DNA of 64,000 bases from Sorex araneus (lineage: Eukaryota; Chordata; Mammalia; Eulipotyphla; Soricidae), in NCBI RefSeq assembly GCF_027595985.1, contig NC_073313.1, positions 86,410,899 to 86,474,898 on the forward strand. The letters run 5' to 3'. Positions 12,801-25,077 of this stretch are shown piece after piece. Position 1 is the first letter of the stretch; each line of letters starts with the position of its first letter. The notes under the pieces were generated by a model. That model made no database searches. It was not told where the DNA came from and saw nothing but the letters and a program-made list of their open reading frames with translations. A program made the translations under genes and the position numbers.

Positions 12801-15800
12801 GTAAATAGAAAGTAAAGTGAAATTTATCAGTTACAAGGCGGGGGGGGTGCGGGGGTGGGCGGAATGGGAGGTGTACTGTGTTTTTTTTTTTTTTGTCTTC
12901 GGTGGTGGGATATGGGCACTGGTGAAGGGATGGTTGTTTCAGCATTGTATGACTAAGACTTAAGCCTGAAAGCATTGTAATTTTCCATATGGTGATTCAA
13001 TAAAATACAATTAAAAAAAAGAAACTAGAAAAAGAGTAAAATAAACCCAGATCAAGCAAAAGGAGGCTAAGAAGACAGCTAGCTCAATCAGCTGGCACTC
13101 CTGCCCAGGTCTGGCCCCCAGCAAGATATGGTTTTCTGAGCAATGCTGAGATCAACCCCTAAGCACCACCAGGTATGACCCCCCCAAACCAAACCAAAGG
13201 AAAACCAAAAGAAAGAAAATAGAGCATCAATCAAAGATCCTGAAAACAGGAAAATGGAGAAAAATTAAAGAAACAAAAAGTTCTTCAGGAAAAATAACAG
13301 TAAAGTTTATAAATTCTAACATGGCTAACAAAAAACCTAGAGCACTGATACCAGAAATGAAACAGAGAAAAACATCACAAATTTTGTAGCATTACACATA
13401 TTAACAGGGGGCCGGAGCAGCAGTACAGCAGGTAGGGCGTTTGCCTTCCATGCAGCTGACCCAGGTTCAATCCCCGGCATCTCATATGGTCCCCCAAGCA
13501 CTGCCAGGAGTAGTGCAGAGTCAGGAGTAACCTCTGAGCATTGCGCAGTTATAAATAAGCAATAAATAAATAAACATATTAACAAAAAATGAAGAGGGGC
13601 TGGAGAGATAGTAGGATACACAGCTAAGCTGAGTTTGATCCGGTGCACCATATGGTACCCCAGGCACTGCAGAGAATAATTCCTGAGCACCATGGGGTGT
13701 GTCCCCAAAACCAAAAATAAAAGAATACAGGCTGGAAAAACATACAGAGGTTAAGGCACTTGCCTTGCATGTGGCTAACTGTGTTCATTTTCTGGTTACT
13801 GCCAGGAATAACCCCTGAGCACCACTGAGTGTGGCCCCCAAATCCAAATTAATGATTTCTTCAATACCACAACTATCACGTTCCCATTTATATAATGTTT
13901 TTTAAAATTTCTTCAGGGGGGCCTGGAGTGATAGCACAGCAGGTAGGGCATTTACCTTGCACGCGGCTGACTGGGGTTCGATTCCCAACATCCCATATGG
14001 TCCCCCAAGAATCACCAGGAGTAATTCCTAAGTGCATGAGCCAAAAGTAACCCCTGTGCATCACCGGGTGTGACCCAAAAAGCAAAATAACAAAAAGCAA
14101 AAAATAAATTAAAAAAATTAAAAAATGGGGCTGGAGTGATAGCACAGCGGGTAGGGCGTTTGCCTTGCACGCGGCCTACCCGGGTTCTATTCCCAGCTTT
14201 CCATATGGTCCCCTGAGCACCGCCAGGAGTAATTCCTGAGTGCAGAGCCAGGAGTAACCCCTGAGCATCGCTGGGTGTGACCCAAAAAGCAAAAAAATAA
14301 ATAAATAAAAATAAATAAAATTTAAAAAAACAAAAAGCAAAATAAATAAATAAAAATAAAATAATGGGTTCTGTCTAGATCTGTAAACTGGTTTAGGTTT
14401 GTTAACTGTTGATATAGTCCATGACTCTGCTTTGCGGTAAAATTTAAAAAATAAATAAATAAAATTTCTTCAGGGGCCAGAGCGATAGTATAGCAGGTAG
14501 GGTGTTTGCCTTGCCCACGCCTGATCTGAATTCAATCCCCAACATTCCATATGGTCCCCAAGAACCGCCAGGAGTAATTCCTGAGTGAAGGGCATCGCTG
14601 GGTATGACCCAAAAAGCAATAAAATAAAATAAAATAAAATTTCTTCATAGTTGTATTGTTTTTGAGAGATCACAGTGCTTCAAAACATAAAACATAAATT
14701 AATCATAAATCTATAATTTAAATGAACAATGTTTTAAGAGAAGGAATGATTCTTCATCAAGGGACAGGGTGGAAATTTTTTTTCATTTTTTCATTTTGGG
14801 AAGCCACACCCAGCAGTGCTCAGGGTTTATTTCTGGCACCATGCTTAGGGATAACTCCTGGTGGGCTCAGGGACCATATGAGGTACTGGAAACTGAACCA
14901 CATTACCCACGTGTAAAGCAAACCCTCTACCCACTGTCCTATCCCTCGAGTCCCTGGAAGTTTCTTCTGCCAAAATCTGGGATCCACACTTCTGTTTCGT
15001 AAGAGGATAGCCAGCCTTCATCTACACCACTGAACGGAAACATTCCGTCAATATTCTGATAAGTGTATTCTGTGTGGATAAAGTCTGGACAATCTGAGCT
15101 GTATGTTGGAAAACGTTTCTCTTCTCGTGAATCAACATGTTCCTGCTATCAATACTGGTATGTCACACATTTATTTACTTATCTCTAGGGGGCAGAGATG
15201 TAACTCAGTGGTGATACATTGGCCTTGCATGTTCTGTGAGGTCCTGATTATGATCCCTAAAACAAAAAATGTGGGCTTTCATCTCCCTTATTCTGCACTG
15301 AACATTTATCATTCCAATTTTAGTATATGTGCTGCAGAAGCGAGCACTACATTAAACTACCAGGATAGTACTTTTTTAAGGAGGAAAATTTTCAAAGATG
15401 TCAGTATCTAGAAACTCGGGAAGAATAGAAACATATAGTTAATGGGGCTATTACTCAGAGTGGCATCAAAGACTCTGGAAATGGCATGTTAAATGGCAAT
15501 GTAAAACTAACAAAAGGGCTGAGTGAAAGACCCATGAATAACCAAAACTCCATCAAGATGAAACAGATCATGTGAAGCGTCTCATAATCATTGAAGAATT
15601 TTAATTCATGATTTAAAACTCCCCCCGAAGACTGTCTCCAAGTCCAGATAATTTCACCAAAGAATTCTACCAAACATTTAAAAATTCACATCAAGGAGTC
15701 AGAGATCTAGTTCACAGAAAGAGCACTTGCCTTGCATGTATGAAGCCCTAGGTTCTGTCTCCAGCACCACGAACATACAATCATGCATGTGCTGTCACAC

Positions 15801-18800
15801 ACACAAACACAACTTCCACATATAAATTAACAAAAATAAATCACAAAATTTCTTCCAGAAAAAAAAGAGGAAACGGTCCCTAAGCTACTTCATGAAAACT
15901 ATCATGATTATTAAAATCATGATATTAAAATCAGACAGATATTAAAATCAGACAACATCCCAAAAACAAAAGCCCAGACCGAGAAGGATTCACTAGTGAA
16001 TTTTTCCAAACTTTAATGAGGACTTCTGCCAATCCTTTTCAAGATTTTCCAGAAGAGTAAAGAAACAGAAACACTCCCAAACAGTTTCTGTAAGACAAAT
16101 ATCACCCTGATACCAAAACACCACAAAAGAGAATTACAGGCCGATATCTCTAATAAACACAGATGAAAAGATCCTCAACAAAATTCTGCAAATAGAATGC
16201 AACAATTCATAAAAAAGACCATACACCATAACCAAGTACGATTCATCTCAGGGACGCAAGGAAGATTTATCATTCGCAAGTCAACCAACATAATATACCA
16301 TATCAATTAAAAAAACCATATGATCATATCAATAGATGCAGAGAAAGCACTTTACAGGCTCCATTCATGGTAAGAAAAACTCTCATCAAAATGGGAGTTG
16401 AGGGGCTGGAGCAATAGAACAGCAGGTAGAGCATTTGCCTTGCACACGGCTGACCCGGGTTTTATTCCCAGCATCCTATATGGTCCCCTGCGCATTGCCA
16501 GGAGTAATTCCTGAGTGCAGAGCCAGAAATAACCCCTGTGCATCACCAAAAAGCAAAAAAAAAGTGGTAGTTAGGAGGTTGACTCCATGGCTTCGAGGCT
16601 GGCCTCACGTTCCGGGGAAAGGTCAACTCAGAGAAGCGATCACCAACTACATTGCAGTCGAAGGCCATGTGGGGGAAGGGAGTTGCGGGCTGAATGAGGG
16701 CTAGAGACTGAGCACAGCGGCCACTCAACACCTTTGTTGCAAACCACAACAGCTAATTAGAGAGAGAAAGCAGAAGGGAATGCCTTGCCACAGTGGCAGG
16801 GTGGGGAGGGGGGGAGATGGGATTGGGGAGGGTGGGAGGGACACTGGGTTTACGGGTGGTGGAGAATGGGCACTGGTGAAGGGATGGGTTCCCAAACTCT
16901 GTATGAGGGAAGTGTGAGCACAGAAGTGTATAAATCTGTAACTGTACCCTCACGGTGATTCTCTAATTAAAAATAAATAAATTAAAAAAAAAATTGTACA
17001 ATAAAAAAAAAAAAAAAAGTGGTAGTTGAAGAACTTTCCTCAGTATAGTCAAAGCCATCTACCACAAGCCCATAGCAAGCATTATTCTCAACGAGGGAAA
17101 ACTAAAAGCACAAGATAAGGTTGCCCACTCTCACCACTTCTATTCAATATAGTACTGGAAGTACTTCCCTGGCAGTTAGGAAAGAAAAGGATATCAAGGG
17201 CATCCAGATAGGAAAGGAAGAAGTAAGCTTCAACTATTTACAGATATGATACTATACTTAGAAAATCCTAAAAACTCTATTAAAAAAAGCTCCTAGAGGG
17301 GCTGGAGAGATAGCACAGCGGGTAGGGCATTTGCCTTGCACACGACCGAAATCGGTTCGAGTCTCAGCATCCCATATGGTACCCCGAGCACCACCAGGAG
17401 TAATTCCTGAGTGAAGAGCCAGGAGTAACCCCTGTGCATCGCCAGATGTGACCCAAATAGAAAAAAAAGCTCCTAGAGGGGCTGGAGAGATAGCACAGTG
17501 GGTAGGGCGTTTGCCTTGCATGTGGGCAACCCAGGTTCGATTTCCAGCATCGCATATGGTCCCCTGAGCAACACCAGGAGTATTTCCTAAGTGCTGAGCC
17601 AGGAGTAACTCATATGCATCGCCAGATATGACCCAAATAGAAAAAAAAGATTATAGAAACAGTATATTTATATACTAAGAGTGGCAGGTTACAAAATCGT
17701 TACCACAAAGTCTATGGCTTTCCTATACACAAGTAATGAAAGAGAAGACAGAGATATTAAAAACCAACTCTGTTCACAATTGTGCCTCAGAAAATCAAGT
17801 ACATTGGGATCAATTTAACTAAAGAGGTGAAGGACCTATCTAAAAATAAAACCACAGAACACTACTTCAATGAAATAAAAGAGGATACAAGGAAATGGAG
17901 ACACATCCCATGCGCATGGATTGGGAGGATTACCATCACAAAAATGTCAATACTCCCTAAAACATAACACAGATTGAAGCTGTCCCTATAAGGATACCCA
18001 TTACATTTTTCAAAGAAGCAGATCAAACACTCCTGAAATTCATATGGAACACTAAACCCCCACAAAAAGCTAAAGGAATCCCTGGGAAAAAGAAGATGGG
18101 ACGCATCACCTTCCCCAACTTCAAACTGTATTACAAAGAGGTAGTAATTAAAACTGCATTGTCTTGGAATAAAGACAGACCTGTAGATCAATGGAATAGA
18201 GTTGAAAATCCTGATAGAGACCCTCAAATATATAATTATCTAATCTTCGATAAAGTAGCGAGAAATATGGAGGAAGGAAAGCCTTTTCAACGAGTGGTAC
18301 TTGGAAAACTGTAGCTACATGCAAAAAACGAGCTCAGACCTCTTTCTAATGTCATGCACAAAAGTCAGATCAAAATGGATTAAAGACCTCAATATTAGAC
18401 GTGAATCCATAAAGTACATGGAAAAAACATATGCAGAACCCTCCATGACGTTGAAACTAAACACATTTTGAAAGATAAAACACATAACGAAGCAAGTGGA
18501 AGCAAAGATAAACAAATGTGACTACATTAAACTAAGGAGCTTCTGCACCTCAAAGCAAACAGCAAACGGGGCCAGAGCGATAGTACAGCGGGTCGGGCAT
18601 TTGCCTTGCATCCAGCTGACCTGGGTTCGATCCACGGCATTCCATGTGGTCTCCCAGCACTGCCAGGAGTGATTCCTGCCAGAAGTAATTCCTGATTACA
18701 GAGCCAGGAGAAACCCCTGAGCATCGCTTGGTGTGACTCCACCCCCCCAAAAAAAAGCAAAGAGCAAACAAGATATAAAAACAGCCCATGAAATGGGAAA

Positions 18801-21800
18801 AATATTTACCCAATATTTTACTCATCTAATATTTAGCCAATATTTACTCATCTAATAAGGGCTTAATATCAAAAAAATATATATGGCACGGGTAAAACTT
18901 TACAAGAAAAAATCTAATCCCATCAAAAGATGGGGAGAAGATATGAACAGAAACTTCCTCAAAGAAGAAATACAAATGCCCAAAGACACATGAAAAAATG
19001 CTCTACATCACTAATTATCAGGGAGATACAAATCAGAACAATGAGATATCATCTCACACTACAGAGACTGGCACACATCAAAAAGAATAATAAATCAGTG
19101 CTGGCTCAAATGCCGGGAAAAAGGCACTCTCATTCACTTTCGGTGGGAATGCCGACTGGTCCAGCTGTTTTGGAAAACAATATGGGCATTCCTCAAAAAA
19201 CAAGAAATTGAGCTTCCATACAAACCAGTAATATCACTTCAGGGAATATATCATAGGGGCCTAAAAACATACAGCAGAAACACCATCTGTACTTCTGTGT
19301 TCATTGAGGAACGATTCACAATTTACAGCACTATTCACAATAGCCAGAATCTGAAAACTACCTGAGTACCTGAGAACAGAACAGACAACTGGATAAAGGA
19401 ACTATAGTATATCTATACAATGGAATACTACACAGCCACCAGGGAAAACGAAGTCATGAAATTTGCTTATAAATGGATGGACATGAAAAGTATCACGCTG
19501 AGAAAAATAAGTCAGAAGGAGAGGGACAGACATAGAATAACTGCACTCATTTGAAAAACATATTATGTGACTAGTACTGGGGAGGACTGGTCCACAGTTG
19601 GAAACTTGCCACAAGTTTGACAGGAGGGCAATTAAGATAGAGAAAGGACCACTATGACAATGATAGTAGGAATTGGTCACCCTGAACAAGAACTGAATGT
19701 TGAAAGGAGGTAAAATAATATATATAACCTGTATTGCAAACCATAATGCCTAGAAGGAAAGGAAGAGAAAAGCAGAGAGGGAGAAGTGTCTGCTCATGGG
19801 GGCTGGAGTCCTAGTACAGCGGGTTGGGCATTCACCTTGCACGTGGTCCATTTGGGTTCAATCCCCAGCATCCCATGTGGGACCCCTGCAAGGAGTACTT
19901 CCTGAGTGCAGAGCCAGGAGAAAGCCCTGAGCAATTCAGGGTGTAAGCAAAAAGCCAAAAAATAGTGCCTGCTATAGGGGCAAGCTAGGGGGGTGGTTGG
20001 CGGGAGGGAAACTGGGGACACTGGTGGTGAAGATACGGGTATTGGGACACTGTATGATTGAAACCCTATGATGAACAACTTTGTAACTGTGCATCTCATG
20101 GTGATTCAATTAAAATGAATAAATAGAAATAAAATCAGAGAGAAACAGTATGAAAAAGCAAAAGTGTACAGTCTCAAGAACTTAGATGGAAAATCCTTAA
20201 AAGAACACTAGCAAATTGAATACAGTAAAATAAAAAAAATAATACTTCATTACTCACCTTAGGGATTTGAAAACTTCAATTTCTACTTCCAAAACGTTGC
20301 AGGTATCTCTTTAATCTTATCAAGAAAGAAATACTGGAGCCAAGTGTACCCTATTTAACTTCTGTTATAAACTAGAAACATTTTCACTCATACTTCCTTT
20401 GAAGTTCTTCCAAATTGCAGAACTAAACTTTAGTAGTTATAAATAAAGACATCAGCAGCTCAGATGGTTAAGATTAAAAATATTATGACTAAATATGGAT
20501 ATGTGACTTTATTGCTTGTGATCTGGGAAAAAATAATCCTGTGATCATTCATGCTGATGGAAGAACAAGGTGAAACAAATGATCCATAACTTGCGTGTTT
20601 CAAGACATAGTACTTTATTTCTCCCCACGAAAATTCTTTTTGTTTGGCCACACCAGGCAGTGTTCAGGACTTATTACTAGCTTGGCTCTCAGGGATCACT
20701 CCTGCAGGAGCTTTGGGGACCATATAGGGTGCTGGGGATTGAATCCAAGTTAGCTGCATGCAAGGTAAAAACTTTACCTGTCCAATCTCACCAGCTGTCT
20801 AATCTCACCGGCCCCTAGGAAAATAATCCTTTAAATTAAGTTTTAAAATATATTAAGGGGCCAGAGAGAATACAGGAGGTAAGGTACTTGCCTTGTATGC
20901 AGCTGACCCCAGTTCTACCCTGTTACCACATATGTTCCCCTGAGGACAGAGCCTGGAGTTACTTTTGAGCACCAGGATGTGGCCCAACCCCTGACCCTCA
21001 CCCAAAATTAAGTCTAACACAGGCCAATAATAAAACATATGTCCATTCTTTAAGCAACTAATATGTACTCTGGAGGGAGGAGTGGCCGAGAAAATTGTCA
21101 AAGATAAATTGAATGATAAACCACAAACTTATGGCTAATCAAAAGCTGACCCCAAAAAGGGTTTCTCTGGGCCAGATATATAACTCGGGGGTGATATGGT
21201 TGCCTTGCATGTTATGTGAGGCCCTGGATATGATCCCTAGTACAAAAAAGGGTGGGCTTCCATCTCTCTCATTCTATATTTAATGTTTAAAATGCCAGAA
21301 TAGCATTTCTTTAAATAATGAAATTTTCAAAGATGTCAGCATATGGAAACTCAGGGAGAATAGCACTTAGTAGGGTGCTATTCACAGTCATGTCAATGCC
21401 TCCGGGAAAGGATGCAATGAGACATCAAAGTGTTTCATTTATAGTCAATTGGGTACATGATTCAAAGCCTTACAAAGTTTCATTCCATTCAGGGGACCCC
21501 AGAGGTCCCAGTCCCAATAGCAGAAAACCTCCCGAAATCAACCGTCATCATGCTCATGGCTGCTCTCCACACACTCGGGCCAAGCCTCATCCACAAGTAA
21601 ACCTATCCTTAATGCGGCCGCACTACATCTCATACTTCACACCACTACTCCAAGAGTAGCGCTCCACATTTTATGGAGTTTAAAGTAGAAGGCAACCAAT
21701 CTTAGAGGGAAATATATATTTTACAGATACATTATATATATGCACACAAGGCTCAACCCTGACAACATATTAGTAATCTCTTATAGAAGGGCTTAATGGT

Positions 21801-24800
21801 CCCTGGATGAAATATAACAATCTTCACACACTCTACTCTAAGGAAAGTTTTTTGGAACATTTTCAGCAGTTTATTCATAACAAACAATACAAATAAATCA
21901 TTTTGGTTCTACTTTGGGGCAGGGATAGGGGTTCGGGATGGAAACATCCACATATGGTGGTGGGAATGTGTACTGGTGGTGGGATTTGTGTTCAAATATT
22001 AAATGTAATCAAATATTGTGAACTACTTTATAAAAATTAAATTAAATTTAAAAAAAGAAAAAAAGACTTAAAAGCAGAAGTGAAATTCATCAGTTATAGA
22101 GTTGGGGGTAGGGGACAGGGGTGGGGGGTATAACTGGGGATTTTGGTGGTGGAATATGGGCACTGGTGAAGGGATGGTGTTTGAATATTGTATAATGAGA
22201 CATAAACCTGAGAATTTTGTAACTTTCCACATGGTGATAAAATAAAAAAAAATAAATAATCTTTTAAAAATACATTAAAAAAATTTAAAAAAGCAAAGTA
22301 ACATATTACCTATTCATCAGGGGATAGGACTCAAGGCATGTGTAAGGCCTAAGTTTGATTCTTGAAACAACATACCCCCAGACCTCTGGTACAGTTCTGA
22401 TGGCTCACAGAGCATCACTAGAATTGCCCCTCAATAAATTAATTAAAATTAAAGTAGCACATCAATATTGAATTACAAGTTAAAATGGTGATTATGAAGA
22501 GTTGAAACTAGCAGAAAACTGAAATACAAAGCTTCTTTAATAAAAAGTACTTCTATTTATGATCTAAGGAAAGAATCCAGTCTTACCCTGAATACAGAGC
22601 CAATACACCTTCTTCTTTATAGATTCGGAACAAGGCATGAAACATTCCTCGGTATTTTATCTCTTTGAAGCGGACATCAATACTTTGGCCTTGAACCTGA
22701 AGTCTTGTTTTGGTGAGGTCCACAGGAAAAGTTCCTGTGAAAGAACACACTCATAAATTTTTCCAAGTGGCACAATTAAATTTTGCTGGATTTAAGCCAA
22801 TGATGATTATTAAAATATAAGTAAAGTCCTTTTATAATACATACAGGATCTCTACTAGAATACATAAGAGTTGTATGGGGTAAAATAAAATGTACTAGAC
22901 AGCATAGAGAAGGCAGAATTTGAAACACGGTTTAAGTGAAACTGATAAACCATTTTGAGATGGTTCCCATAACTTCAAATGTAAAACAATTCAAATATTT
23001 TAATTTTACCAGTAACATAGTCATCTCCTTCTACTCGTCTCCCACCCAATGTCTCCCCATCTCCCTCTCATAAAATATTATCAAAATTTCATAAATAAGA
23101 ACAGATGACCAAGAAAAAATTTTTCATAAAAAATTCAGTTCTCTGAAGCATTACAAAGTTCAAGATTGTTCTCTTTTACCTTGACAGGAAATAATCATTT
23201 TCCTAATATGATGTAAGGTAATGGTGAAGACCATAATGAGCTATTCACCCTGAAGTAATAATACCAGTAGAGTGCCTGAAAAACATTTTCTTTAAACGAA
23301 TGTCTTTCTCTTATAATTTTCAACAAGATAGTGTCTATTATATTGACAAAATAGCTTTCAAGGAATATTCCAAGATATAAAAACAACATAGTGATCCTGA
23401 TATTACTTATGAGCATATGTCAAGAAAATAAATAAAGGTTAGATGATAGAGTCATTTACGAATACTTAAGAAAAAATTTGGGAAGATGATAAAACATAAA
23501 CCAAAACTATTTAAAAGCTAAAATCAAATAGAAAGCAATCTGGTTTGACTGTATTTTGTTTTGGAGCCATAACCAGTGGTGCTCAGAGCTTACTCCTGGC
23601 TCTGCACTCAGGAATCAATCCTGGTAGGCTCGGGGACCATATGGGATGCTGGGGATCAAATGAGATCAGCTGTGTGCAAGGTGAGCAACTTACTCACTGT
23701 ATGACCTCTCTGGTCCCACAAATCTGCTCCTTATGGTATAGATGGTAACATATAGTAGCAGTTATTTTTGGTAAAACTAGAGGAAATGTGAAAAAAAGCT
23801 CACTATATTTGCTTTTCAAAGTACTGTTTTAAAGCTAACAAGTAATTTATGACAAAATATGACTAATAATGGTGTGACTGAATTTTAAGAAAAGTCAGAC
23901 TAGACCAGAGAGATAATTCAATAGGTGGAGTGTGTACTTTGTATGCAAGTGGCCCAAAATTCAATCTCTGGCACTGAATGGAGCCCAAGCACTGCCAGGA
24001 GTAATTTCTGATTGCAGAGCCCAGAGTAACCCCTGATCATGGCTGGGTAGGACCCAAAAAGCACCCCCCCAAAAAAAAAGTCCACCTGAAGTAGCCCCTA
24101 AGCACCACCCAGTGTGCCCTCACTGAATATTTTTTTCTTTTTGGGTCACACCTGGAGATGCACAGGGGTTACTCCTGGCTCATGCACTCAGGAATTACTC
24201 CTGGCAGTGCTCAGGGGACCATATGGGATGCTGGGAATTGAACCCAGGTTGGCTGTGTGTAAGGCAAACGCCCTACCCGCTGTCGCTGTGCTATTGCTCC
24301 AGCCCCAGGTAGTTACTCTTTAATTATCTTATGTTGTACAGAATAAAGGCAAACAAGGCTGAACCCATGGTCAAAGACAAATTTGTCAGTCTCATATCCA
24401 CCAAAATCCTTCCCACTGGGATCAAATCCAGGTTGGCTGCATGCAAGGCAAGCACCCGACCCACTGTACTATGTTTCGTTCCCTCTGATTTGAACTTGTC
24501 TGTGTATTTGCTTATATAATGAAACAGAGCTTTGAAGTAATAAAATCTGGATACTAAGAAAACTTGGATACCAACAACTTAGCAAAAGTGAAAAAGCATC
24601 AGTAGAGAAAAATAGCAGAAACCACTATAATGTCTAACTCCCTCTGGATCTTCACAAGCAATCTAAACCTAGTAAATTAACAAATAATCAAACTGTACAA
24701 AAGGCTTTTGAAGTCTGACCTAAATTTTTTTTTACTAGGATAGAGAAACAATGAGGGATTAAGGTGTTTGTCTTTTAAGCAGCTGACCTAAGTTTGATCC

Positions 24801-25046
24801 CCAGCACCGCACATGGTCCCCAAGAGTGATCCCTGGGTATAGAGTCAGAAGTAATCCTTAAGTAAGCCACCTGGTGTGACCCAAAAATTTTGGGAGGCCT
24901 GGAATGATAGCAAGGCGAATAGGGCATTTGCCTTGCACACAGTTAACCCAGATTTGATTCCAAGCATCCCATATGGTCCCTTGAGCACCACCAGGAGTAA
25001 TTCCTGAGTGTATGAGCAAGGAATAACACCAGGTATAACCCAAAAA

Positions 25047-25077
<31 letters not shown>

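Larger units (their letters stand above)
15600..20128 (+). mobile_element. Old L1, ORF2 and 3' UTR, interrupted by later insertions
   Basis: L1 ORF2 segments are readable at 15600-15690, 15880-16400, 17028-17288, 17649-18567 and 18768-19797, then a 3' UTR to 20128. Stops and frameshifts break the frame throughout, so it encodes nothing. Insertions in it are an ID-like SINE (15693-15800), a SINE plus L1 fragment (16402-17009), a duplicated SINE (17289-17648), a SINE at 18568-18755 and a SINE at 19799-19962. The 'tttacagatatga' at 17235 is the decayed catalytic reverse-transcriptase motif. Confidence 0.9.

Noticed and set aside
17289-17648. CRISPR-like or satellite array
   Set aside because: Only two units exist, and each is a SINE with its flank.
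20255-20310. Candidate extra SLC25A14 exon near 'actcacctta'
   Set aside because: The donor-like word has no fitting acceptor or carrier-like translation, and the known exons already join in frame.
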